Below, piece by piece: positions 8,847 through 18,032 of a stretch of 64,000 nucleotides of DNA; within the stretch, counting starts at the first letter, position 1; the number at the start of each line of letters is the position of its first letter. A program made the translations under genes and the position numbers. The stretch spans positions 1-64,000 of the forward strand of contig PPHI01000082.1 of the NCBI GenBank assembly GCA_002901265.1. Reading direction: 5' to 3'. The stretch comes from Rhodopirellula baltica (GTDB taxonomy: Bacteria; Planctomycetota; Planctomycetia; Pirellulales; Pirellulaceae). Under the pieces are notes generated by a model. The model had not been told where the DNA came from, searched no databases, and saw nothing but the letters and a program-made list of their open reading frames with translations.

Positions 8847-10985
8847 ATGACATCGATAGATTACCTGGTCGTTTTTGCCTACTTCGTTGTCATGATCGCG
8901 ATCGGGATCTGGGCCATGCGCCGGGTCAACGATCAAGAAGATTACTTCATGGGCGGTCGCGGCTTTGGGAAGCTGCTGCAGACGTTTGCTGCCTTCGGTG
9001 CTGGCACTGGCGCCCACGAACCGATCCAAGTCGGCCGGACCGGTTGGACCAGCGGACTTAGCGGTGTTTGGTCAGCCCTGATGTGGCTGTTCGTAACTCC
9101 CGTTTATTGGATCACCGCCGTCTGGTACCGGCGGATGAGGCACCTGACGCTTGGCGATTGGTTTGTCGAACGCTATCAGTCGAAAGCGTTGGGCGCGGCT
9201 TACGCCGTCTTTGCAATCGTGTTTTACATGTTCTATCTGTCGACGATGCTGTCGGCGATTGCCAAGTTCGCCGCGCCGCTGATTGGTGCCGACCAGATCG
9301 GCGGCGTTCAGCTGGAATACATTTTGATTCCGGGTTTGGCGACGGTGGTGATTCTTTACGGCGTTCTCGGCGGACTGACCGCGGCTTACTGGACCGACCT
9401 GATCCAAGGCTTGTTCATCATCTTGCTCAGCGTGATGTTGATTCCGTATGGCTTGTGGGAACTGGTCAAGAAATTCGGTGATCCTCAGTCACAAAGCTTT
9501 GTCGACGGATTTCGGATCATGCACGAGCGTGTCTCCGCTGACTACTTCAACCTATTTACCGGGCCGAGTGCCGGCGAATTCCCACTGCAATACATCATCG
9601 CGCTGACCGTTTTGGCGTTGGTAGGCATCGTCGTACAGCCGCACTTCATCGCGACCGGCGGGGGCTCAGCCAAAAGTGAGAACGAGGCGCGAATCGGATT
9701 GGTCGTCGGCAACTTTTTAAAACGGCTATGCACGGTCGGCTGGGCGATGACCGCTTTGATTGCGTTGGCGCTTTTGGCTGGCAGCCCCGAGTTGGCCAAA
9801 GACCCGGACTATGTTTGGGGCGTGGCCGCGAAAGAAATCTTGGGACCGCTTAACATCGGATTGGTGGGTTTGATGTTGGCGTGCTTGATGGCGGCCATGA
9901 TGAGTTCCGCTGACACGTACATGATTGTCAGTTCGGCATTGATTACCCGCAACCTCTACGCGGCATACCTAAATCCCGGCGCCACCGAGCGTGAAACCGT
10001 TCGTGTCGCTCGATGGACTGGCCTGGCAATTATCGTTGGTGCATCCGCAGTCGCACTGACAATGGCCGATGTCTTCGCACAGTTTCTGCTTGCGATACAA
10101 CTGCCGATTATTTTCGCCGCACCGTTTTGGGTCGGAATGTATTGGCGACGCGCCAACGCGACTTCTGTTGGTATCACGATTGCGTTTTCGACGCTGTTCT
10201 TTTTTGTCTTGCCGATTTTGATTCCCATCATCTGGCCCGCACTAGCCACCGACTCGCGCTGGACTGTTTGTACGGACCGCGTGACCCAAACGATCACAAG
10301 ACCGGCGACAGCTGCCGACGTCGCCAAACACGAGGCCTGGGTACAAGCTCGTCAACAAGCGATGGGCGACGAAAAAACATTGAACCAACTCGGCCCCGAG
10401 CCACCAAGCAGTCCAATCGGTGACCCGATCGAGATCGTCATTCGCTCGGGTGACAAAGCGATCTTCTGGAGCGACGGAGTCGTTCCTTCCGGCGAACCGA
10501 CCTACGAAGAAGTCTCGCGTCAGTCGAAAGGCAACGTAACCATCGTGACCGAACGACGAACCGGGGCACAACAGGGCAAAGGACAGTTCAATTTGGACTT
10601 GGTCGTTTACAAACTGGGCGGATTCGATTTCGCAGACATCAGTAAAGCGACTTTAGAAACACTGCGTTTACCGACGCGGGTTCTGCTGCCATTCCTGATC
10701 CTGATCGTCCTGAGCTACTTTACCGCTGCCGGTGACGAACAGCTTCTCGATCGATACTTTGCCAAAATGAAAACGCCGGTCGATCCCGATCCTGAAGTCG
10801 ATCATGCGAATTTGCAAGCCGCTTATCGTGACCCACGATCACTGGATTCGAAGCGTCTGTTTCCAGGCACACAACTGGAAATCCAAAAGCCCAGACCGTC
10901 GGACTGGATCGGCTTTCTCATCTCCGTTGCGGTTTGCTTCGTGATCATCGGGTTGCTTGTGTGGCTCGCCCAAATCGGTGCCTGA
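8847..10985 (+). CDS. Sodium:solute symporter family transporter
   Basis: The protein has 712 residues from the ATG at 8847 (the frame also has a GTG at 8781). It starts with the first membrane helix DYLVVFAYFVVMIAIGIWAM and the family signature RRVNDQEDYFMGGRGFG, as in SSS/SSF transporters. About a dozen hydrophobic segments follow. A hydrophilic block of about 135 residues (roughly 470-605), rich in charged residues, interrupts the usual topology before the last two membrane helices. The substrate cannot be assigned, since SSS members carry sugars, amino acids, nucleosides, acids or ions. It is probably transcribed alone. Confidence 0.88.
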   Translation: MTSIDYLVVFAYFVVMIAIGIWAMRRVNDQEDYFMGGRGFGKLLQTFAAFGAGTGAHEPIQVGRTGWTSGLSGVWSALMWLFVTPVYWITAVWYRRMRHLTLGDWFVERYQSKALGAAYAVFAIVFYMFYLSTMLSAIAKFAAPLIGADQIGGVQLEYILIPGLATVVILYGVLGGLTAAYWTDLIQGLFIILLSVMLIPYGLWELVKKFGDPQSQSFVDGFRIMHERVSADYFNLFTGPSAGEFPLQYIIALTVLALVGIVVQPHFIATGGGSAKSENEARIGLVVGNFLKRLCTVGWAMTALIALALLAGSPELAKDPDYVWGVAAKEILGPLNIGLVGLMLACLMAAMMSSADTYMIVSSALITRNLYAAYLNPGATERETVRVARWTGLAIIVGASAVALTMADVFAQFLLAIQLPIIFAAPFWVGMYWRRANATSVGITIAFSTLFFFVLPILIPIIWPALATDSRWTVCTDRVTQTITRPATAADVAKHEAWVQARQQAMGDEKTLNQLGPEPPSSPIGDPIEIVIRSGDKAIFWSDGVVPSGEPTYEEVSRQSKGNVTIVTERRTGAQQGKGQFNLDLVVYKLGGFDFADISKATLETLRLPTRVLLPFLILIVLSYFTAAGDEQLLDRYFAKMKTPVDPDPEVDHANLQAAYRDPRSLDSKRLFPGTQLEIQKPRPSDWIGFLISVAVCFVIIGLLVWLAQIGA

Positions 10986-11065
10986 TGGCGTTTCACTGTT
11001 TGTAGCGACCATTCAGATCGGCGTGTCCCGTTTTCAGATCCAATGGTCGATCGCATAATCGGGTG

Positions 11066-11560
11066 ATGGACGAAGAAGAAACTTGGACCGCGTACCACGA
11101 AGCCGGACATGCGGTCATCGGATTTTTGCTCGGCGGCACGATCGAATCGGTTGGCATGTATGCCGAAGAAGACGACTGGCTGCCGGAGCGATTTGGCGAT
11201 TGCCATGTCAACTGGGGGCGAGTCGATCCGAACGCGAATCTGCAGATCGAACGCGAGGTTTTGACGCTGCTGGCCGGGCCCGTTGCGGAAATGATCTATC
11301 GCGAAGAAGACATGCATCCGGCTGACGATCCGACCTGGCAACACGATTGGCAGCTCGCAAGCCAACTTTGCCGCCGAATGTTTCCCGATCCGTATGCCCG
11401 AGAAGTGTTTATGACTGCCGCGTTGACGGTGCTGAAAGACCAGATCTGGCGCGACCGATGCTGGGCGGCAATCGCGGCGGTGGCCGACGAATTGTTGGCA
11501 CACGAAAACCTGGATGCTGACCAGCTCTCAGACATTTTGCGATTTTGGACAACGCGATAG
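11066..11560 (+). CDS. M41-like HEAGH peptidase domain protein
   Basis: The 164-residue protein has the zinc-peptidase motif HEAGH at about residues 11-15 within AYHEAGHAVIGFLLGG, as in the FtsH M41 peptidase domain. A later block, LTLLAGPVAEMIYREE, corresponds to the FtsH region before the third metal ligand. There is no AAA ATPase domain and no membrane anchor, so it is a stand-alone peptidase-like domain. Activity is plausible but unproven. The ATG at 11066 follows a GTG at 11063, and either start gives almost the same protein. Confidence 0.72.
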   Translation: MDEEETWTAYHEAGHAVIGFLLGGTIESVGMYAEEDDWLPERFGDCHVNWGRVDPNANLQIEREVLTLLAGPVAEMIYREEDMHPADDPTWQHDWQLASQLCRRMFPDPYAREVFMTAALTVLKDQIWRDRCWAAIAAVADELLAHENLDADQLSDILRFWTTR

Positions 11561-11713
11561 AAATCGCGTATAACTCTCGCTACCTCCAAGAAGCGACAAC
11601 AAGATCTTCAGCCGGGTGAGTCTTTCCCGGAGACACGTCAACACTGTGATGCAATGCATCGCCAGTGGCGGCGGCTTAATCGAGTTGTCGAACAACTTTT
11701 TGGAGGCCCACGA

Positions 11714-12679
11714 ATGGGGCGTCACGAGTCTCGCCATGCCATGACCTTGGTCGAATTGATCGTCGTCATCGCTATCATCGGGATCTTGATTGGCATGTTG
11801 CTGCCTGCGGTTCAAGCGGCTCGCGAGGCTGCTCGCTTGATGCAGTGCCAAAACCGGGTCAAGCAGATCGCGTTGGCATGCCACAATTATGAATCGACGT
11901 TCAAAGAGTTGCCGGGCTATGGCGGCGAGCGCGCAGGGTTCCTGATCCGCCAACTTGACGGTCGTAGCCGAAGTAAACTTGGTGGCGGCACTTGGATCTC
12001 ACAGTCGCTGCCATTTCTGGAACAAGAAGCCTTGGGATCATCGATCCAGGGTCTCGCCCGTCCCATAAAAATCACGCCAACCGAACGCATTCAGAAACTA
12101 GTCCGTGCGACCGTAGCCACGTTTCACTGCCCCACGCGGCGTGACCCCAAGGCGTATCCTTTGCTTCCCCCGTATGTGGAACGCTACGGCAACTTTGGTG
12201 CACGTACCGATTATGCGATGAACGGCGGCGCCGCGGTCATCGACGAAGAGGCCTCCCCCAATGAGAACGAAGCCCCCGCGATCAAAATCACGGACGATGG
12301 TGTGTGGGTGCTCGGCCGACGGACGCGACTGAATGCACTTCTGGATGGTTTGTCGAACACTTACTTGGTCGGCGAAAAGGCGATGGATTTGGCGAAGCTG
12401 CAAACCGGCGATGGGTTCGGTGACCGATCACCGCTAGCGGGATATCACGATGTCCCAATCTCGTCGCACTCCTATGTTCGGTATGCGGCGCGTTCTCCGG
12501 CGGTCGATTCCTACGAAAACTGCTTGGAGTGCCATGACTTCGGATCCACCCATGCGGCGGGATGGAACGTCGCTTTTGCGGATGGGCATGTGGCGTTGAT
12601 GGACTATTCAATGGACCTGGAACTCCACCGGGCCCAAGCGTCTATTCGCGGCAATGAAGTCGTCCGCCGCAAACGATAG
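11714..12679 (+). CDS. DUF1559 prepilin-like protein
   Basis: The 321-residue protein has a type IV pilin/pseudopilin N-terminus: a short basic leader, then MTLVELIVVIAIIGILIGML with the conserved Glu five residues after the expected cleavage point, then the planctomycete block LPAVQAAREAARLMQCQN. The C-terminus has the H-x9-DG pattern in HAAGWNVAFADGHVALMDYS, diagnostic of DUF1559. The ATG at 11714 has GGAGG at 11702-11706. These proteins are greatly expanded in planctomycetes. They are thought to be exported by a type II-like system, and their role is unclear. Confidence 0.92.
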   Translation: MGRHESRHAMTLVELIVVIAIIGILIGMLLPAVQAAREAARLMQCQNRVKQIALACHNYESTFKELPGYGGERAGFLIRQLDGRSRSKLGGGTWISQSLPFLEQEALGSSIQGLARPIKITPTERIQKLVRATVATFHCPTRRDPKAYPLLPPYVERYGNFGARTDYAMNGGAAVIDEEASPNENEAPAIKITDDGVWVLGRRTRLNALLDGLSNTYLVGEKAMDLAKLQTGDGFGDRSPLAGYHDVPISSHSYVRYAARSPAVDSYENCLECHDFGSTHAAGWNVAFADGHVALMDYSMDLELHRAQASIRGNEVVRRKR

Positions 12680-12850
12680 AACGGCGGATTGAGCAACTGC
12701 GCTGCAAGCTGGACGATGAACAATGTGCAAAAACACTGCTTTGAACGGCCTTTTCAGCTGGTTTATTCAGCGACGTTATCGAATTGATTGTGTATGCTGT
12801 GCCGCTTTCCCAAGGTAAAAAATAACTCAATCGACTGGGTTTAGGTCTAC

Positions 12851-15800
12851 ATGCGTTCGATTTATCGTCCGAGGCATGCACGGATTTTCGCATGCCTGAT
12901 GCTTTCGTTTGGCTTTGCGCCATCTTTCGTCGCCGTCGCGGCACCTGCCGATCCTTTGGTTGCGGCTGCCGACGATCCAGATTTTAAAGTCCAAGGTGAA
13001 TACACCGGGGACGACCGCAGCATGCAGGTGATTGCGATCGGGGACGGTGAATTCGAAATCGTCGTCTTCGAAGCCCCGATCGACGAACGGTTTTCGGCGC
13101 TTGAGGCGCCACGCAAACTCGACGGCGATGCGGACACGGTTGCCGAACTGGCGGACTCGCTGTCGCTGCGTCGGGTCGAACGCAAGTCACCCACGCTTGG
13201 TGCAAAACCACCAAGCAACGCGGTCGTGTTGTTCGATGGAACCGAAGCCAGCCTATCCAATTGGAAAGGCGGCGGGATTGACGACGACGGATTCCTGAAA
13301 CAGGGGACGCAAACGACAGGTGTCTTTGCCGACTACCGATTGCACCTTGAGTTTCGTACGCCATGGATGCCAACCAAGAGCGGACAAGCCCGCGGCAACA
13401 GCGGCGTCTACCACCAAGGTCGCTACGAAACTCAAGTCCTCGATTCGTTCGGACTCGAAGGTGCGTCCAATGAGACCGGCGGCATCTATCAGATCAAAGC
13501 TCCCGACTTTAACGCTTGTTTGCCGCCCATGCAGTGGCAAACGTACGACGTCGACTTTACCGCCGCACGTTTCGAAGGTGACAACAAAGTCGCCGACGCG
13601 AGGATGACCGTTCGAGTCAACGGGATCGTTGTGCAAAATGATGTTGTCGTGAACTCCGCGACCGGTGGCGCGATCCTGGGCGAAAACGCCCAGCCGGGGC
13701 CAATCTATTTGCAAGACCATGGTGATCCAGTTCGCTTTCGCAACATTTGGTTGGTCGAACGCGACCCGATCCGCGAAGCCAATCGCCCGATCGTCCCTGG
13801 CTTTGAACGATTCTTTACCGGTGGCGCCCCTGACCCAAACGCACTCGGCGGCGAGTTGTTGATCGAAGCCCTCGCGTGTACCGCATGTCACGATGGTGCG
13901 ACCAGCGTTCTGCCAACAAAACGGGGTCCAGATCTCTCTGATGTCGCTAGCCGGATTCGTCCCGATGCACTTGTCGCGATGATTCAGAATCCACACCAAA
14001 CCAAACGCGGCACCAGCATGCCGGATCCTTGGCCGAACGCCGATGAACAAACGAGGAAAAAGAATGCAGCCGCCTTGGCCAGTTTTTTGCTGACCGAAAG
14101 TAACGGCAAATCTTGGATCGATCGTCCGTCTCGACGTTCCCAAATCGCTGCGGGCGAAGTTCTCTATCACTCCGTCGGTTGTGTCGCCTGTCACCAAGCG
14201 TTTGATGGTCGCCAAGCCGCCGCCAACACCACCGTCCCCTTGGGTGACATCGCAACAAAGTACACCGTGGATGGTTTGGCAGGGTTTCTGCAGAATCCGC
14301 ATCACATCCGCAGCGGTGGACGCATGCCGGCGCTCGCCGGTTCAAAAGCAGATGCCTACAGCATTGCCGCTTACCTGACCCGTGACGTGACGCGTCGCCG
14401 GATGCAAACCGAACTTAAACGCAGTTTCTATCGTGGCAGTTGGGACCGCTTGCCGGACTTCAGCAAACTAGAACCGGAATCGGTCACCACCATCAACCGC
14501 TGGGACCGCCCTAATTTCCTGAGCGAAAACAACATCGGTGTTGTGTACGAAGCCGAGATCGAAATCCTAGCTGACAATACCTATGAGTTCTTGTTGACGA
14601 GCGATGACGGTTCGCGGCTGGTGATCGACGGCCAAGAAATCGTCAACGACGGGATTCACCCGGCAACGACGAAGAGCGGTCGATTCAAATTGAACGCCGG
14701 AATCCACCCCGTTCGAATCGAGTTCTTCAACGGCGGCGGTGGCGGTGAACTAGAAGTCCACGTCAACGATCCGTTACTAGGCCGCGTTCGCTTGGATGAA
14801 ATGTTGGCGTCCGGCGAAACTGCTCCACGCAGTTTGGTGAAGGATCATTTCGCGGTCGACGAAGCCTTGATCGAATCGGGACGCGAGCTGTTCCAGTCCG
14901 CCGGTTGTGCGAGCTGCCACAAGCTCAATGCGATTGCCTCGTCGATGGCGAAAGCACCGGCGTTTTCGAAAGCCAACCTGGATGCCGGATGCTTGGCAAG
15001 CGAAATCCAGTCACCGGCTGTCGACTACTCGCTCAGCGATCGTCAACGTGACGCGATCGTTGGTGCGATCAAACGGCAGCAGGCCACTGCGACAGAATCG
15101 ATCGCCGATCATGACGCGATCCATCTCTCGATGGCTGCGATGAACTGCTACGCCTGTCACGTCCGTGATGGCAAAGGAGGTCCCGAACCGTCCCGCGACA
15201 CCGCGTTCCAAACGACGACCGTGGAAATGGGCTGGGAAAGCCGAATGCCACCACCACTGGACGGTGTCGGCGACAAGCTGAAATCCGAATACCTGCACTC
15301 GACGATCGAAAATGGTGCGAACGAACGACCGTACATGCTGACTCGGATGCCCGGTTTCGGAAAAGATACGCTTGATCAATTGGCAGACCGTTTTGTCAAA
15401 CTGGACGCCAATGCAGAAGGCGCACTCGCTGTCAGTGAAATCGAAGAAACGGTTTACGACGGACGAACGCTTGTCGGTGCGACCGGACTGTCATGCATTA
15501 AGTGCCATGCCTACGGCGGTGTCAAAGGCGGCGGCATCGGTGTGATCGACTTGGTTTCAATGCCCAAACGTCTTCGCTCGGAATGGTTCCATCGCTACTT
15601 GATGGATCCGGTCAAATACCGCCCCGGCACTCGCATGCCAAACAGCTTTCCCGAAGGTCGCAGTACTTTCACCAAGCTTTACCACGGCGATGCGGACGAG
15701 CAGATCACCGCAATTTGGTCGTACTTAAGTGCCGGCAAGTCAGCGCAGGAGCCCCTCGGACTTCGCGCCGGATCGATCCTGCTTTCCGCTGGCGAACGCC

Positions 15801-16420
15801 CACTGATCTATCGCAACTTCTTTGAAGGCGTCTCGGGGCGTGGAATCGCGGTCGGATACCCAGAAGGCGTGAACTTGATCTGGGATGCTGAACGGTTCGG
15901 ATTGAATGAGATCTGGCGTGGTGACTACATCGACGCGTCGCGGCACTGGACCGGACGCGGCCAAGGTCGCACCAATCCGGTCGGTTCCGGCGTCACGGCA
16001 CTCGAAACCGCAACACCGATCGCGATCGGTGACGCCGTGCAAATGGATTGGCCTTCGGGAGACGGTCGCGAGCTGGGCTATCGCTTCAAGGGTTACCGGT
16101 TGGACAAAGACGGGCGTCCGGTGTTCCGCTACCAGATCGGCGACGCGATCGTCGAAGACTACTTGCAACCTGTCACCGATTCATCGGCGATCCGCACGTT
16201 GTCCATTCAGTGGAACGAAGGCGCCACTCCCAAGTCGCTCGTTTGGCGTCCCGTGACCACTGGTGATGTGAAACAAACCGAGCAGGGATTCGAATCTGGT
16301 TCGGTCAAAATCCAACTTGACTTACCGGCTCACGTGATCAACGAAGGCGGACGAAACGAACTCCGCGTGCTGCTGCCCGCACAGCCAAACGTCTCCGTAA
16401 CGGAGGTAATTTCCTGGTGA
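12851..16420 (+). CDS. Giant secreted DUF1080 / PA14 / five-haem-motif protein
   Basis: The 1189-residue protein begins with a signal peptide. A DUF1080 (3-keto-disaccharide hydrolase/LamG-like) domain spans about residues 122-300. Cytochrome c motifs follow: CTACH (about 342), CVACH (443), CASCH (686), CYACH (766) and CIKCH (881). A PA14 carbohydrate-binding-like domain sits between the second and third (about 525-645, with TSDDGSRLVIDG). The tail (about 980-1189) has no recognised domain. The combination suggests electron transfer coupled to binding or cleavage of a sugar at the cell surface, which is inference. It overlaps the next gene by 4 bases, so the two are probably translationally coupled. 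Confidence 0.88.
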   Translation: MRSIYRPRHARIFACLMLSFGFAPSFVAVAAPADPLVAAADDPDFKVQGEYTGDDRSMQVIAIGDGEFEIVVFEAPIDERFSALEAPRKLDGDADTVAELADSLSLRRVERKSPTLGAKPPSNAVVLFDGTEASLSNWKGGGIDDDGFLKQGTQTTGVFADYRLHLEFRTPWMPTKSGQARGNSGVYHQGRYETQVLDSFGLEGASNETGGIYQIKAPDFNACLPPMQWQTYDVDFTAARFEGDNKVADARMTVRVNGIVVQNDVVVNSATGGAILGENAQPGPIYLQDHGDPVRFRNIWLVERDPIREANRPIVPGFERFFTGGAPDPNALGGELLIEALACTACHDGATSVLPTKRGPDLSDVASRIRPDALVAMIQNPHQTKRGTSMPDPWPNADEQTRKKNAAALASFLLTESNGKSWIDRPSRRSQIAAGEVLYHSVGCVACHQAFDGRQAAANTTVPLGDIATKYTVDGLAGFLQNPHHIRSGGRMPALAGSKADAYSIAAYLTRDVTRRRMQTELKRSFYRGSWDRLPDFSKLEPESVTTINRWDRPNFLSENNIGVVYEAEIEILADNTYEFLLTSDDGSRLVIDGQEIVNDGIHPATTKSGRFKLNAGIHPVRIEFFNGGGGGELEVHVNDPLLGRVRLDEMLASGETAPRSLVKDHFAVDEALIESGRELFQSAGCASCHKLNAIASSMAKAPAFSKANLDAGCLASEIQSPAVDYSLSDRQRDAIVGAIKRQQATATESIADHDAIHLSMAAMNCYACHVRDGKGGPEPSRDTAFQTTTVEMGWESRMPPPLDGVGDKLKSEYLHSTIENGANERPYMLTRMPGFGKDTLDQLADRFVKLDANAEGALAVSEIEETVYDGRTLVGATGLSCIKCHAYGGVKGGGIGVIDLVSMPKRLRSEWFHRYLMDPVKYRPGTRMPNSFPEGRSTFTKLYHGDADEQITAIWSYLSAGKSAQEPLGLRAGSILLSAGERPLIYRNFFEGVSGRGIAVGYPEGVNLIWDAERFGLNEIWRGDYIDASRHWTGRGQGRTNPVGSGVTALETATPIAIGDAVQMDWPSGDGRELGYRFKGYRLDKDGRPVFRYQIGDAIVEDYLQPVTDSSAIRTLSIQWNEGATPKSLVWRPVTTGDVKQTEQGFESGSVKIQLDLPAHVINEGGRNELRVLLPAQPNVSVTEVISW

Positions 16421-17952
16421 GCCAATCAATCCAATTACAACCGCATAGGTCCATCACCTCTATGTTTGTTACTGCCATGTCATCGGTTCGTGTCAGTTTG
16501 GCTTTGTCGCTTGTGTTGCTCGCCAGCGCAGTAAAGGCACAGCCAAAGGAATCGGATTACTACAAGATCACGACGTTCGAAACGCCGCTCGGCGAAGTCA
16601 TCGAAGCAAGCGGATTTCAGTTGATGCCCGACGGTAAAATGGCCGTCTGCAGCCGTCGTGGTGATGTTTTTCTGATCGACCAACCGTTCGCAGAAGAAGT
16701 CACCGCCGAACAGTTTTCCGTTTTCACTCGAGGATTGCACGAGCCGCTCAGCTTGGGACTTCGAGACGGATGGCTTTATGCGACCCAGCGCTGTGAAGTC
16801 ACCCGCATGAAGGACAACGACGGCGACGGTGCGGCCGACGACTTCGAAACCGTCGGCGACGGCTGGGGTGTTTCGGCGGACTACCACGAGTATGCCTTCG
16901 GTTCCAAGCCGGATGCCGACGGAAATATCATCGTGACGCTGTGTCTGACCGGCTCGTTTAACAGTGACGTGCTGTATCGTGGCTGGGCGGTGAAAGTCAC
17001 CGGGGATGGGCAAACGCTTCCGTTTGCCAGCGGTGTTCGATCGCCAGGCGGCATCGGTGCTGACGCCAAAGGACGCTTGTATTACACCGACAACCAAGGG
17101 CCATGGAATGGGACCTGTGGGATGAAGCCATTGATCGAAAACAGCTTCGTCGGTCACCCCGGCGGCTTCCGCTGGTACGAACAAGCGGAATCGGTGATTG
17201 GCCCCCAGCCAGTGATTCCCGAAAGCGGATCACGCATCATCAAAGAGATGGATCGCGTCGAGCAACTCGTTCCGCCGACGGTGATGTTTCCGTACGACAA
17301 GATGGGTAAAAGTGCTTCTGGAATTGCGTGTGACACGACGGGCGGAAAATTCGGTCCGTTCAACGAACAGATGTTTGTTGCCGACCAATCTGCCAGCACG
17401 ATCATGCGGGTTTACCTGGACGAGTTCGACGGACATGTCCAGGGCGTTTGTTTTCCGTTCCGATCTGGTTTTGCATCGGGAAATGTCGGTGTGGAAATGA
17501 CCTCACAAGGATCGCTATTCGTCGGCGGAACCAACCGAGGTTGGGGCAGCGTCGGTAGCCGCGACTTTGCCGTCGAACGATTGGACTGGACCGGCAAAGT
17601 TCCATTTGAAATCTTGGCGATGCGATTGCAGCCCGACGGTTTCGAACTGGAGTTCACCAAGCCGGTCGATGCCAAGACCGCCGGCAGTGTCGACAGCTAC
17701 GACCTGAAGACGTACACCTACGAGTATCGCGAACAGTACGGCAGTCCCGAAGTCGACCACACAACTCCAACTGTTAAGAGTGCCACCGTTTCAGACGACG
17801 GCATGCGAGTCAAACTGGTGGTTGACGGACTGCAACGCGGCCACGTTCACGAACTCGACAGCGCCGGCGTTCGCAACCAAGACGACACACCGTTGCTGCA
17901 CAGCAAAGCGTACTACACGCTGAATTACCTGCGTTCATCCGACGCCGAGTAG
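16417..17952 (+). CDS. Secreted beta-propeller protein, sorbosone dehydrogenase-like
   Basis: The 511-residue protein has a signal peptide (SVRVSLALSLVLLASAVKAQ) and a propeller-like body with blocks typical of PQQ-type/glucose-sorbosone dehydrogenase relatives of planctomycetes, such as DNDGDGAADDFETV, GDVFLIDQPF and FASGVRSPGGIGADAKG. The C-terminal 110 residues form a separate beta-rich domain. The frame opens with GTG inside the upstream stop (GTGA overlap), but ATGs at 16462 and 16477 fit the signal peptide better, so the mature protein is the same for all three. It is probably a partner of the five-haem protein upstream, accepting or delivering electrons. The substrate is unknown. Confidence 0.8.
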   Translation: MSQSIQLQPHRSITSMFVTAMSSVRVSLALSLVLLASAVKAQPKESDYYKITTFETPLGEVIEASGFQLMPDGKMAVCSRRGDVFLIDQPFAEEVTAEQFSVFTRGLHEPLSLGLRDGWLYATQRCEVTRMKDNDGDGAADDFETVGDGWGVSADYHEYAFGSKPDADGNIIVTLCLTGSFNSDVLYRGWAVKVTGDGQTLPFASGVRSPGGIGADAKGRLYYTDNQGPWNGTCGMKPLIENSFVGHPGGFRWYEQAESVIGPQPVIPESGSRIIKEMDRVEQLVPPTVMFPYDKMGKSASGIACDTTGGKFGPFNEQMFVADQSASTIMRVYLDEFDGHVQGVCFPFRSGFASGNVGVEMTSQGSLFVGGTNRGWGSVGSRDFAVERLDWTGKVPFEILAMRLQPDGFELEFTKPVDAKTAGSVDSYDLKTYTYEYREQYGSPEVDHTTPTVKSATVSDDGMRVKLVVDGLQRGHVHELDSAGVRNQDDTPLLHSKAYYTLNYLRSSDAE

Positions 17953-18032
17953 CCCGTTCTCGGCTCGCGACAGAGAGAAGCCTTTCGGCAGCTGTCCTGG
18001 AATCTCATTCTCGGGCAGCGCCGCATCGGCGA

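Noticed and set aside
13253-14305. 350-codon minus-strand frame inside the five-haem protein gene
   Set aside because: Shadow of clearly coding plus-strand DUF1080/cytochrome sequence.
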